A model generated the notes under the pieces. That model was not told the origin of the DNA. It ran no database searches and worked only from the letters and a program-made list of their open reading frames with translations. Below are positions 1 to 58,760 of a stretch of DNA of 64,000 bases, piece by piece. This stretch comes from Silurus meridionalis (lineage: Eukaryota; Chordata; Actinopteri; Siluriformes; Siluridae). Where the stretch lies: assembly GCF_014805685.1 (NCBI RefSeq), contig NC_060901.1:22253405-22317404 (forward strand), given 5' to 3'. The position numbers and the translations under genes were made by a program. Every line of letters begins with the position of its first letter. The stretch's first letter is position 1.

Positions 1-42227
<42,227 letters not shown>

Positions 42228-42410
42228 CGGAGCACCACCGTGAAGTCCTCCCAGTGCTGCTAGCCTCCCTGACATGGGGACGTCCCCAGAAGGACACCAC
42301 AAGTATATATATTTAAAAAAAAAAAAAAATCCGACTGGCTGCTGCACAGAGTCTTCTTTTTTTTTTTTCCTCCGAATAAATTGTTGATCGATCGCGTCCC
42401 TTCATCTTTA
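42228..42410 (+). terminator. mdn1: mdn1 3' UTR with AATAAA poly(A) signal
   Basis: After the stop there is a short untranslated stretch with A- and T-runs and a canonical AATAAA at 42375-42380. A second candidate (ATTAAA near 43014) lies further on, so a longer 3' UTR cannot be excluded. Confidence 0.65.
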
Positions 42411-42653
42411 TCAACAGGAGGCCCGGAGATTTACACCTGTACGTTTAACCTTCACATTTCTCACTATCGTTTTGAGCATTTGAGATACAATGAGAAATGT
42501 TGTTCGGCTCCTCGTACGATTGGTAGTTGCCTTTTTTTTTTTTTTTTTTTCTCCTCTCCGTAATTTGTGTGCAGAAATCCCGGCCAAGAAACGTGCCTTT
42601 TCCAGGAATGCCCATGCTCTGGTCTCTGGACAGAAGATGCCGGAAACTCGTTT

Positions 42654-42717
<64 letters not shown>

Positions 42718-44440
42718 ATTCTGATACTGTTTAAGGCCTTTATTCAATACGGTGCAGCGCAGCCCATTGCCGTATCTCTCACGTGACGCATGACATCGCT
42801 GTCATTTAATACGTTTTATAACTTTTTTTTCTGTTTTCTGTGCAGATTCTTCCATCAAGCTGGTTAAAAAAAAAAAAATTTATAACCATTTCTTCAGCTA
42901 GACGAATCCAACTGTAACTCGTTAATGTTTTGGGACTTTAGCGTTCCACTTAGAGTCCGTTATACATTTAGGATTGTAATTTTGTGTTTTTTTTTTAATG
43001 ATCTGATGTGATTCATTAAAGAAATGCATTGTAATGGGTTGCCTGTTATTTCAATGGAAGCGCACTACTCTTCAGGGTGACATTTTTCATCACAGTAGTT
43101 CATTTTATAGCCGTATTTTGGTCAATTAATAAATAGAATATTTGTATAGGATTTTAGAAAAAGGATAGCAGGATTTTTTTTTTTTTTTTTGAGGAGCAAT
43201 ATGAGGAACACAAAAAAACATTTTGACGCTATGACGAAGTAACCGACAGGAATCTCATACAGCGGGAATGAATTTTTGTTACTGAAGCAAGAAATCCAAC
43301 GCACACAATTCAACATGTCTCCTTTCACTGGAGCCACAGCTGCACCTCCCACCTCTGCACATCATCTCTAGCAGAAGCATCGATATTCACCTCCTAACAT
43401 TCCCATCAGAGGACGTGAAAATGTTATTGGACGCCTGCTAGATGGCCTCAGAGTGGCCAGATCGTAGTCTGATTGTTTACAGCAACGATTGTCATGTATT
43501 TTGCAGATTCCTTTTGTGAAGCTCTATGTAATTGGATAGAAACTCATTTACATGTTCATGAACAAAAATATATTAAAACAGAAGTCAGTGATTCTAATAG
43601 AGTTTAGACCAGCAGTTAGGGCTGATGGCCAGCTACCGATAAATACAATACAAAAATCAGTAGCATTTCTGCCCTATACAAAAGTCAATTGATCAATCGC
43701 AGGTCAGCGTTTCTTCCAACAACCAATCAGCTCGTCATAGTTTTGTCCCGCCTTTTTTTTTCCCCTTCAGAATCTCTTTATCAGGACCAAAAAATCTCAT
43801 TCTTAAAAAAATATAACATTTTAATGTACAGAATTATAAGTTAATTTTTGGTTTATCCTTAAAAAATAGTTTTTACCCTGATTCGTAATTTAATATGCAA
43901 ATCAGTGTGATGAATATGCTAATTGGGTTATGACATCATCAGAGTTGCAAATCCACATTCCCTTAAAGAGAGTAGTCATAAGTGCTTAAATTTTTATGCT
44001 AAATCTGTTAATATTATTGGGTACGCTCTATGTACACAAATGTAAATGGTCAGAAAAGATGCCCAATAAAAATTTTATTTATATATTTCCTTTTTTTTTT
44101 TCATTCCAAAATCTCAATATTATGTTATGGTAGAAATATAAGTTTGTTTTAATTTAATGAAAAATAAAAGTTGTCATAAGTGCTTGATAAATATAAAATA
44201 ATTCAAATTATGTCATTTATCAGAAGTTATCATGAATTAAAATGTAAATATTTTTCGCAGGATTTTTTTTATTTAAATACAAACAAATCGTGCCGCAAAA
44301 ACTTCGACGTTTGGTCGAATTTCAAATGACTCCTTAATAACTCTTGAAGTGCACTAGGAAGGGTTTAGAAGCCTTTTCTTTTGTACCATTTGAAGTGCAT
44401 TAAACTAGAGACTATTGAGCGGTTTGGAAACGTCAAATGC
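42411..44440. other. mdn1-katna1 intergenic region
   Basis: No coding exon supported. It holds a (CA)n array at about 42657-42713, T-runs at 42533-42550 and 43171-43190, and AT-rich unique-looking sequence to 44400. The open frames here are short and without family similarity. Confidence 0.7.
42657..42713 (+). repeat. (CA)n array downstream of mdn1
   Basis: About 28 CA units in the mdn1-katna1 intergenic region. Confidence 0.95.
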
Positions 44441-44500
44441 TTTGTACCGCGCATGCGCATACTTGTTCCTGCCCTCAAGTTGACGCATGCGTGGTTAATT
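44440..44500 (+). promoter_or_regulatory. katna1: katna1 promoter with NRF1-type palindromes
   Basis: A perfect NRF1-like palindrome CGCGCATGCGCA lies at 44448-44459, and a second CGCATGCG core at 44484-44491, 160-200 bp upstream of a strong GTAAGT donor at 44655. NRF1 sites are typical of TATA-less housekeeping promoters. Function is inferred from the motif and its position. Confidence 0.6.
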
Positions 44501-44519
44501 TTCGACGATTGTTCAAAAC

Positions 44520-44654
44520 TTTTAGCGTTTGCTGAATCGAGCTGAGGTTTGGGTCTTTCTTTATTTTTTGTATATATTTATATTTTTTCGGGTCTACACA
44601 TTATAACCGAGTTTAGGCGTTGTTTATTGGAGTTTTGCACCACCAACACGACAG
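44520..44654 (+). other. katna1: katna1 noncoding first exon (approximate 5' edge)
   Basis: The sequence before the ACAG/GTAAGT donor at 44654/44655 has no ATG in frame with katanin. It fits a 5' UTR exon spliced to the coding acceptor at 45869/45870. The transcription start is not visible; 44520 is a guess. Confidence 0.5.
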
Positions 44655-45419
44655 GTAAGTCGTGATAATTAAGAAAGTGTAGTATTAAAGTTGTGCTTTT
44701 CGTAGCGACGCCTAGTAATTTTTTATTTATAAATATTTCACAAGACCCTCTGGTACCTAAATGATGTTTATGACGTTATTTTAATGTATTTGTGTACTTA
44801 TAAGCAGTATTTATTACAATACTAGTTTATAAGGTGTAGGGGCTTTGCGATTGATTATCACGATACTAATCAAATCTCGCGATATTTTCCAACTCTCGTT
44901 TTTCGATAAGGGTCAGGTCTAAGTTCTTTTGGATGTCGACTAATTTATTTATAATAAATCATCACTGAAAGAAACAAACTAATTAAATGTTTTATAATCC
45001 TGTATTTTTGTTTATTATTATTATTATTATTTATTATTAGTTGCATTAAAATTTGGATCTTTTAAATTATTTATAATAAATCATCACTCAAAAAATAATA
45101 ATAAATTATATTTTTTATAATCCTGTATTTTTGTTTATTATTATTTATTATTGGTTGCATTCAAATGACCATTTTGGATCTTTCAAATAATTTATACCGA
45201 ATCATTACTGAAAAAAAAATAGAAATAAAATGGTTTATAATCCTAAATGATCGTTTATTATTATCGTCATTATTACTTGCATTCAAATGACGATTTGGTT
45301 CGCCGTAAGAAATCAAACGTGTGTTTTATTGGAAAATAATCGACGACAAAGTGATTTGATGCATGAAATAATTGTTCTGTTAGGGGTTTAGTTTCTCTTG
45401 TATCTGTACTATCACATGA

Positions 45420-45775
45420 AAGTGTATGTCCAAAAGTATTGGGACAACCGGCTTTTTCCAGCCGAATGTGCTGCTTCTTTCCGGAGAACGCTGTTGCTTC
45501 AGGAGCTCCCCTTCACTTGACCTTCAGATCAGTTCCTGCATGATGATGCTCTTGTGCACAAAGCCAGGTCCTTGTGGAAGATCTTGAGTGACCTCGCAGG
45601 TCTCCTCACTTCATCTACATCAGACTTTACTAACGCCCTTGTGGATTAATGAGCACAGATCTCCACAAAATCTAGTGGAACATCTACCCTGAAAAGAGTG
45701 AAGCAAATTGGGACTAAGTGTGGAATGGGATGTACATCTTATGGTCAGGTGTCCACAAACTTTTGGCCGTACAAT
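45420..45775. mobile_element. family A, reverse orientation, both ends present
   Basis: Left TIR GTCCAAAAGTATTGGGACAA, right TIR GTCAGGTGTCCACAAACTTT then TGGCC; about 350 bp. It lies in katna1 intron 1, ending about 100 bp before the coding exon. Confidence 0.7.
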
Positions 45776-45871
45776 GTCATGGAGAAGAACAAGCTCCCAG
45801 CTTCTTTTTTTTTTTTTATAAATGTTTTGTGTGTTTTATATGTTTGCATGTGTCCTGACGCATCTACAGGA

Positions 45872-51795
<5,924 letters not shown>

Positions 51796-52034
51796 CCTCA
51801 TTCTCACCCCGGGGGGTAAAACTCTAAGTATATATTTTTAAAGGGGCAGTTTGTAATAAGAATATTTATAGACACTTTATTAAAGAGCAAATCTGATCTG
51901 GAGAAATGGCATTTCAAAAAAACGACAAACTGCACCTTTAAATTATTTCAGCACTTTGAAAAGGCGCCTCCGTCGACAAAGCAGGAAACGTGACCAATCA
52001 GCACTTAGTCTGTGTGTTAAAGTCAAGGCTGTGA

Positions 52035-52040
52035 TTTATT
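52035..52040 (-). terminator. ginm1: candidate ginm1 poly(A) signal (AATAAA on minus strand)
   Basis: TTTATT on the plus strand reads AATAAA on the minus strand, about 800 nt past the ginm1 stop. If used, the ginm1 3' UTR would overlap that of katna1. I saw no AATAAA closer to the stop. Confidence 0.35.
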
Positions 52041-52211
52041 GGAATCGTCTTCACATACCAAATATTTTATAATGCACAATAACATTTTTTAATACACTGC
52101 CATTCATTCGAGGTGCTGCATCGAGGATGAATTTCAAACACACTACTTCCAATCAGTGGTTTTTTTTCTAGTGTCCCAGGTGTATTTTTAAGCTGATCAT
52201 GATGTCTATGT

Positions 52212-52217
52212 AATAAA
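52212..52217 (+). terminator. katna1: katna1 poly(A) signal AATAAA
   Basis: Canonical AATAAA about 420 nt after the katna1 stop. An ATTAAA near 51880 could give a shorter 3' end. The intervening sequence is AT-rich and noncoding. Confidence 0.5.
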
Positions 52218-52840
52218 GTCCTATATACAGTACCAGGATGAAGTAAAATTGTGTCCTGAAGCATGCACGCTTGTGCTCCACACACGATTCACGATTTTAC
52301 GCATTTTTCAAAGGGCTGAAAGGGGAGTGGCTCATTCCATGAACTAAACGGTGGTCATCGTAAACGCACGAGACACATGCCACGTAGATTTAGGTTTTAC
52401 AACTCGAGCAGCTTATTCAGGACACCATCAAAGCACAGAACATGAGTGAAATAACATCAATTTCCCAAAAAAAAAGTGCAATCTTTAACAATTGGGAATA
52501 TTTTGACTTTTTCTTCTCCACAAAAGGAAAAGCGTGCGACCGTCCTCCACTTTAAACACAGATAGTGGTCCCGAAACTACTTTTCGATTAAGTGCATAAA
52601 TACATTATTCACTACAATCATTTTTCCCCCCCAAAACTCGGCCTGCGTTTTACACACAATGCAACAGCAAAAACAAATCCAGGTAATGCCTTGGTGAACT
52701 GGGAAACATCGTTCGTCCTTTTGAATAAAGGAGCGAATCTGAAATGAGTAAAGTGCTACATTTGAAAAAAGGGATGAAAAGAAAAGAAAAAAAAAAAAAA
52801 CAACTCACAGAAAATGCATTAACAGTGTAGGAGAAGGGGA

Positions 52841-53435
52841 TCAGTACAGCTCTGCTTTCACACTGCTCTTCTCTTGTTCCACTCCCAGCTCCATGTTCTC
52901 TATCAGGCTCTGCTTCTCCTCCTCAGGCATCAGGGTCTCTGGGTTCAGATGAAAGAAACCCCTGTGTGGGAGGGGGGGGATAATTATATACAGTAGCCAC
53001 ATGAACACATTCAGTAAAAAAGTGCTTTGCTATAGAGCTCTAACCCCATTAGGATGAATTTGAGCAGCACCCCAGGCCTCCTCACCTACATACTGACTTT
53101 CCTAAGAATCTTCCCAGAAGAATGGAGCTCACCATAACAGCAAATGGGGACAATGTGGAACAGGCTGTCCATATACTTTTGGTGCACCAATCAGAAACTT
53201 GCTAAAAAGGACGCCAAATTCCTACCCGAAACCCAAACACTCCCACGAAATACTTGTGTTTCCCCACGTACTTGTGTTCACACGTGGGAAACAGGAGGTC
53301 GAGGATCTTGATGATGACCGCCGAGCCGACCACGCCGACCACCACCACCCACATGATGAGGAAGAAGAGCGGCAGAGACTCGGTGCAGAAGCGCCTCAGT
53401 TTGTCCCGGAGCTCCTCCACCCAACGACAGACCAC

Positions 53436-53473
<38 letters not shown>

Positions 53474-56400
53474 CAGAAGCTCAAATTATGCGAACTTTTA
53501 AAAAAAATAATAATAATAATCTTGCACAGTGGGCTCCGATTGGTTCTTAAAATGTATGACATAATACTTAATTTTTTTGCTTTTATATAAAACAGAAGCG
53601 AGATGCACGCGGTTACCATAGTAACCCTTGTACCAGCCCAGCCATTCTAATGAACTGGATCAGGCTTTAGTTTAGGAACAGTTGGATTACGTTATAAGAC
53701 GAGTGCGGCTTGTGGAGAGGGACGTCTGGAAGCAGGTCATCGGGATTGAATGTGTCCTCCTCTCCGTGCTCGAAGAGAACGTCGGGTTCCATCCGCAGCG
53801 GCGTCTCAGGGAGTTTCCCCGGCGCGGCCGTCTCCTCCTGTGTGGTTTCGGCCTGCTTCAGCGGGTAGTGACTGGTGGTGTGTAGAACCTGCTCGTCGAC
53901 TGTAAAGGAGGAGGAGTATTTATCAGCGTTAGTCGTACGCTCGCAAAGAAAAAAAAAAAAATCGAATCGACGGTGAACACCGACCTGTTTTAGCCACGAA
54001 CTCCTCGCTCATGATGAAGTCGTTCTCCCGCGGCATGGCCACGATCTTGCTGGATCTCGCCGGGTAGGTGGATTGTTCTCGGGTCACCTCCTCTGAGCTC
54101 TGGTTCAACAGCATTTTCACTTCCCACACGTCCGGTTGCCAAACCTGCGCGTTTTTAACGAGTTGAGTTATGGATGTGAAGATTCATCGATTCGCGTCGG
54201 CATTAAAGTTAAAATGATTTGATGCATAAAATAAAAATGATTTAAATATAATGCAGTAGATGTGATGTATATTTACAAAGTGACAAAATGCGACCGATAT
54301 TTTCTACCGTGTCCTGAGTCACATACAATACAGATTAACATGGCAGAGGTAGAGCTGTAACTTTCTGCAGACACAAGAATTTAATCTTTTTTTTTTTGCA
54401 GAAGGCACATAAGTAAATTGATTTGCTGTCCATCTGAATCAAAAAGATAAAAGTGAACTCCCTAGTTGCTATAGTAACCGCTCGTTGGTGGATGCTCTCA
54501 TAACTAATACGGAAAGCATCTCAAGCAACATAACATACAGTCCAAGAGGATTTATTCTTTACCTAATACTGAGCAATCGTTTTTTTTTTGTTTTTTTTCC
54601 TACACTGGATCTTCAAGTCTATTAACATGTTCCTCATGGAATCTGAAACCCGAGATGTGAATACACAATTACAAAAAATTACATTCTGGAGATTGCTGTT
54701 ATCACATTAGGCTTACAAACAGGAATTCAGACCTTCTCTTCACCCAGCTGGATCATCTCCTGCCCTATAGTCAGGAGCAGCACCTCGTCTCCTGCTTCGC
54801 TCTGCAGGTACGAGTGATCCAGCATCAGCCTCAACACACTGCTGAGGAACGTCTCAGCGCCGTCGCTCAGGCTCGCGTTACTGCCGTATACTGTGGACAC
54901 ATGAGTCAGCGTTAGCGTGTTACAGAGATTCAAAAACTTCTACAGAAACACATGACGGATTTACAGCCGGATTGAAGATTTTCACCGTGGATATATGGGC
55001 CAAAGTTTGTGGATACATAAGAGTGGGCTTCTTTCTACATCCTATTCCACATCGAGTCTCTATTCACTGATCTAATAACCTTCTGGGGAGATGTTCTACT
55101 AGATTTTGTGGAGATTTCATAAAGTCAGGTAGTGATGTAGGTGAGGAGGCCTGAGGTGTTCTATAGGGGTTGAGCTCTATAGCAGGAACATCTTCCACTC
55201 CAACCCATGGAAAGCAAATCTTCAATCCTACTGCATCTAAAGACGTCATTCACTTGTGTGCCTCCAACTTTGTGGAAGAAGCACATGTGGCTGGAAAAGG
55301 TTTCCCGATACTTTTGGCCCTACACTGTAGGTTCCTACTGTAATAACACTGAACTCACACAGCAAAGCCTGGCACGGCATCCTCATCACCTCCTGCGGCT
55401 TGAGCGGAACCCCGTTGACGCTCGTCTTGTTGTCCGCCAGGGTGATGTTCAAACTGATCTGAAACCAAGAAAACGTGGTGAGGGTTTGAGGCAAATACGC
55501 TTTCAGATATACAGTACGAATTGAATGATTTTTGGGTACCTGCACGTTGTAGGTTGACTCTTCGTTTTCACTAACGGCGGTCACGTTGATCACATTTTCC
55601 TGTGGATAAAAAGGCTGAATTACACACACTTTACGTTTCTCAGGATTAGAATTTTTTATGACTCCATCCAAGCGAGAAGATTAGACAAGTCTTATAGCAG
55701 GATTGCCAGTATAGTTCCTAACAGGACACACACTTGACAATATGACCAAAACCAAAATCATGACGCAAACAGTTTTATGCCCCGATAACGATATACAATC
55801 ACAATTTTATTACTGGAAAATCATCAGATATACATATATCAAATGTGAACCTTTTTGTACTTCCCAGAACATATCACACATTTATATAATGTGTATTATT
55901 TTTTTTATTAAGTTCAATTGCATTAAAACTTTAAACAATAAAAATTTTAACAAAAACATGCAGTTTCTGTTTTATGTGATTTAGTCGTTGTGTTAAATAT
56001 TCTTACTTTAGTCAATACATTAAAGTAAAGTGTCAAATTCTTTATTTAAAAAAAAAAAATCATATAAATCGGTTCTGCCAATTAATCGGCATTGATAGTT
56101 TGCTGGAATTATCTGCAAAAATACATACTGATAGTTGTTCCGGGTCGCGTCTGCAGATGGAGAAACATAAAAATCCAGAGAAAATCCACCATCATTACAA
56201 GAGGCGAATCGAATGTTTGACGTGCTGTTTGTTTTAATACGAGACTGCACGCTTTATCATATTTATTATTTATTAATTATAGAATTATTTATTTATGAAT
56301 GGATAATTTATGAATCACTTCCTTTAGAACATTTTCATAGATAGGTACTTTTTCAATTTTATTTTTCTAACAAATTTCATGATCGAAGTAATCGGATGAT

Positions 56401-56933
56401 TAATCGTTGTCGGCATTGATTAATCGTTGTTTACCCCCTAATGACACACCTCAACCAGTACAATTCAGCATAATTCCGAATACATAATATTCCAGAAAAA
56501 AATTAGTCACTTCCCGTTTTCCACAGGCCCCGCCTCCTGTTGTCTGATTGGCTCGTTTTCTGTAAATGAACGAACGACTTCGAGCAAGCAGCCAATCACA
56601 AAGCAGAGGAGGTGGACCTTGTCCAAGCAAATTTTATTTTAATAATAAACACATTTCGGAAATATGCAGATACATTTCCTGAAATTATATATGAGCAATA
56701 ATATTAGAACTAATTAGCTGAAATAATTGACACACACACAGTTAGTTATAATCGCGACTCCCATCAGCTGAAGCTAATAAACACCTAGCAGCGTTTAGCA
56801 GCTGATTCACAAACCAGGTCGCTCTTCTACAGTTACCCCAAAGACTTACTGCGGTAAACTGCCGCGTCTCTGCCAAAGCGCAGACCAAAAGAGAAGAAAT
56901 CATGAACACAAATATTCCACAGTACGACGCCAT
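52841..56933 (-). CDS. ginm1: glycoprotein integral membrane protein 1
   Basis: Single-pass type I membrane glycoprotein of poorly known function. Eight exons, read right to left: 56850-56933, 55540-55599, 55359-55458, 54733-54890, 53985-54144, 53691-53899, 53272-53435 and 52841-52961 (stop 52841-52843). Total 1,056 nt, 351 aa; human is about 330. Residues 1-21 are a hydrophobic signal peptide starting MASYCGIFVFMISSL. The lumenal part has several N-X-S/T sites (INVT, LNIT, NASL, NQSS). It shares the PGKLPETPLR segment with human, then has a fish-specific acidic insert. The membrane helix is LPLFFLIMWVVVVGVVGSAV in exon 53272-53435, and the cytoplasmic tail is charged. ATG 56933 was chosen because it begins the signal peptide. 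The acceptor of exon 53272-53435 abuts a CA/TG repeat. Position beside katna1 matches mammals and supports the call. Confidence 0.9.
53020..53185. mobile_element. family A, 3' half
   Basis: GCTATAGAGCTCTAACCCCA, then CCCAGGCCTCCTCACCTACA and TCTTCCCAGAAGAATGGAGC; in the ginm1 intron 52962-53271. Confidence 0.6.
54300..54390 (-). repeat. unnamed 70-bp core repeat, copy 3 (inverted)
   Basis: The reverse complement reads AGTTACAGCTCTACCTCTGC and CATGTTAATCTGTATTGTAT, preceded by a TGTCTGCAG like that of copy 1. In the ginm1 intron 54145-54732. Confidence 0.7.
54985..55330. mobile_element. family A, forward orientation
   Basis: GGGCCAAAGTTTGTGGATAC at the left, GATGTTCTACTAGATTTTGT in the interior, right end CCCGATACTTTTGGCCCTAC; about 345 bp; in the ginm1 intron 54891-55358. 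Confidence 0.7.
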
Positions 56934-57100
56934 CACTGCTAACAAACACGAAAACCTCCTCCTGCTCCTTCTTCTTCTTCTTCTTCTACAGGAAGCTGAA
57001 CACTAACATCAGCTTTACTGCCACCCAGCGGAGAGAAAAGTGTACTACACGCAGAATGGCGGACGGTGTATTTCATATCTAAAGCCTTCAGTAAAGTCCT
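56934..57100 (-). promoter_or_regulatory. ginm1: ginm1 5' flank and probable promoter
   Basis: Just upstream of the start codon there is a CTT/AAG-rich stretch (about 56955-56990), then moderately GC-rich sequence containing AATGGCGGA at about 57053-57062, which resembles a YY1 site. No TATA box was seen. The assignment rests on position only. Confidence 0.35.
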
Positions 57101-57199
57101 GCCTGAAACAATCCACATCTCAATACCGTCAATATTATAAATAAAAGCAAGCTTCAGGCAAAGATCAAAAAAGTTACAGAAGCGCTAAATAGACAGAGG

Positions 57200-57200
<1 letters not shown>

Positions 57201-57261
<61 letters not shown>
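57201..57261. repeat. (TA)n array
   Basis: About 60 bp of pure TA between ginm1 and gabrr1. Confidence 0.95.
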
Positions 57262-57265
<4 letters not shown>

Positions 57266-57734
57266 CATTTTCGCTCACCTATACATGAAATACATGAAAT
57301 GTGAAAAGTAGAAAATAAAAAAATTAGAAAGAAATATGACGGAGAGTCACATTTATTACATTTATTTAAAAAAAAAAATCAAATGAACAAGACCAAACAG
57401 ATATTTATTAACATACATTATGTACCAACGATTACTGTGGAGTCTTTCATTCTGATTCCAGACATAAACACCATAAAATCTACTCACTAATTTGCTCAGA
57501 ATTTCAGTATAATTTCAGAAAATCAGTACAAAATGGCCGAACACCTGATATAGCGTACTGTATTTCTGGATAGAGAGATAGAGCACCAAAATGACCCCTG
57601 GATAATGACATTAAATTCTCCACAAATATTTTCCTGTGCATCACTCTATCCAGGTTTGATGCCCCCGGTGGCGTTTTGCTGAATAGCAGACATTTACTGT
57701 ATCATGAAACTCCCGCCACCGTGCTTCACCTTGG

Positions 57735-57885
57735 TTACGGTGTTCTTAGTTTCACCAAGATGTTGGACTTATGGTGAGAAGATTGTAAGTGCAAATCCCA
57801 GCAGCACAATGCTGATAGTGCTCGGCCATTAAGGTAAACCCATAACCCTCAACTACTCATTTGTATCAGTGAAATGAATGATGCT
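57735..57885 (+). repeat. tRNA-derived SINE, degenerate
   Basis: GTGCAAATCCCAGCAGCACA followed by AACCCATAACCCTCAACTAC matches the body of the SINE at 80-230, much mutated. Confidence 0.5.
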
Positions 57886-57939
57886 ATTTTGGCATTTTCG
57901 CTAATAGTTTTGCTCATTTCAACAAGCGATGAAAGACGA

Positions 57940-58120
57940 GGCAAGATATAGAAGAAGTATTAGATGTAGAATATCTTCATGGAAGGTTTTGTGTGCAGGA
58001 GCATTATGATGGTGGGACATTTGGGTCTTCTGGATCAAGTGAAGGGGAAATTTCATGCTAGCACATCCAAAGACCCAGCTATGTTCCTGCAAGTGTATGG
58101 GAAGACAGACATACGGTGTG
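57940..58120. mobile_element. family A fragment
   Basis: TCTTCATGGAAGGTTTTGTG, then TGGGTCTTCTGGATCAAGTG and CATGCTAGCACATCCAAAGA match the second half of family A. It ends about 50 bp before the gabrr1 poly(A) signal. Confidence 0.55.
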
Positions 58121-58171
58121 TGGGCTTGTTTTCTTGGTTTGTTTCTACCAGTCTTGATATTCAGTGAGATC

Positions 58172-58177
58172 TTTATT
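58172..58177 (-). terminator. gabrr1: gabrr1 poly(A) signal (AATAAA on minus strand)
   Basis: TTTATT on the plus strand, about 77 nt beyond the gabrr1 stop codon, gives a canonical signal in the right orientation. Confidence 0.5.
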
Positions 58178-58253
58178 CTAGATGACTTGCAGCTGTTGGA
58201 GCAGACTGGTCAGGTGATGACTCTGTAGATGAGAACGCACACTTCGGCAGCTG

Positions 58254-58690
58254 TTAGGAATAAATGGACCAGTATATGATGTTGAAGATGGTGTATGCTC
58301 CTGGGAAGATCACACGCGAGTACTTGTCGATGGCATGAGTGTCGATCCAGAGGCTGGCGTACGAACGGGTTTTTTCAGCTCGGCCGTGAGAGCTTTGCTC
58401 CTTGTCTAGAGCCAGGTGAACCAACACGTGCTCACGCTTTTCTCCGTTCATCTCGGACACGCCGTAATGCCCGGTGGTCATGGTGTCCATCTCGCTGTAG
58501 CTGCTGCTCATCATCAGGTGGCCCTCGTGAAACATCTTGCAGGTGCACGGCAGCTGGAAGTGGAGGGAGGAGGGAGGAGGGAGTAGGGGCACGGCTTTAA
58601 CTCTCTTCACAAATACATGTTCTTTTTTTTCTTTTTTCCAATATAAAATCTGCACTGGTTTAAATGTGAAAAATCAGTACTAACAATTTT

Positions 58691-58760
<70 letters not shown>

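Larger units (their letters stand above)
57101..58170. other. ginm1-gabrr1 intergenic region
   Basis: Contains a pure (TA)n array at 57201-57261, AT-rich unique sequence to 57720, a degenerate SINE at 57735-57885 and a fragment of the common inverted-repeat element at 57940-58120. No coding exon recognised. Confidence 0.65.
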
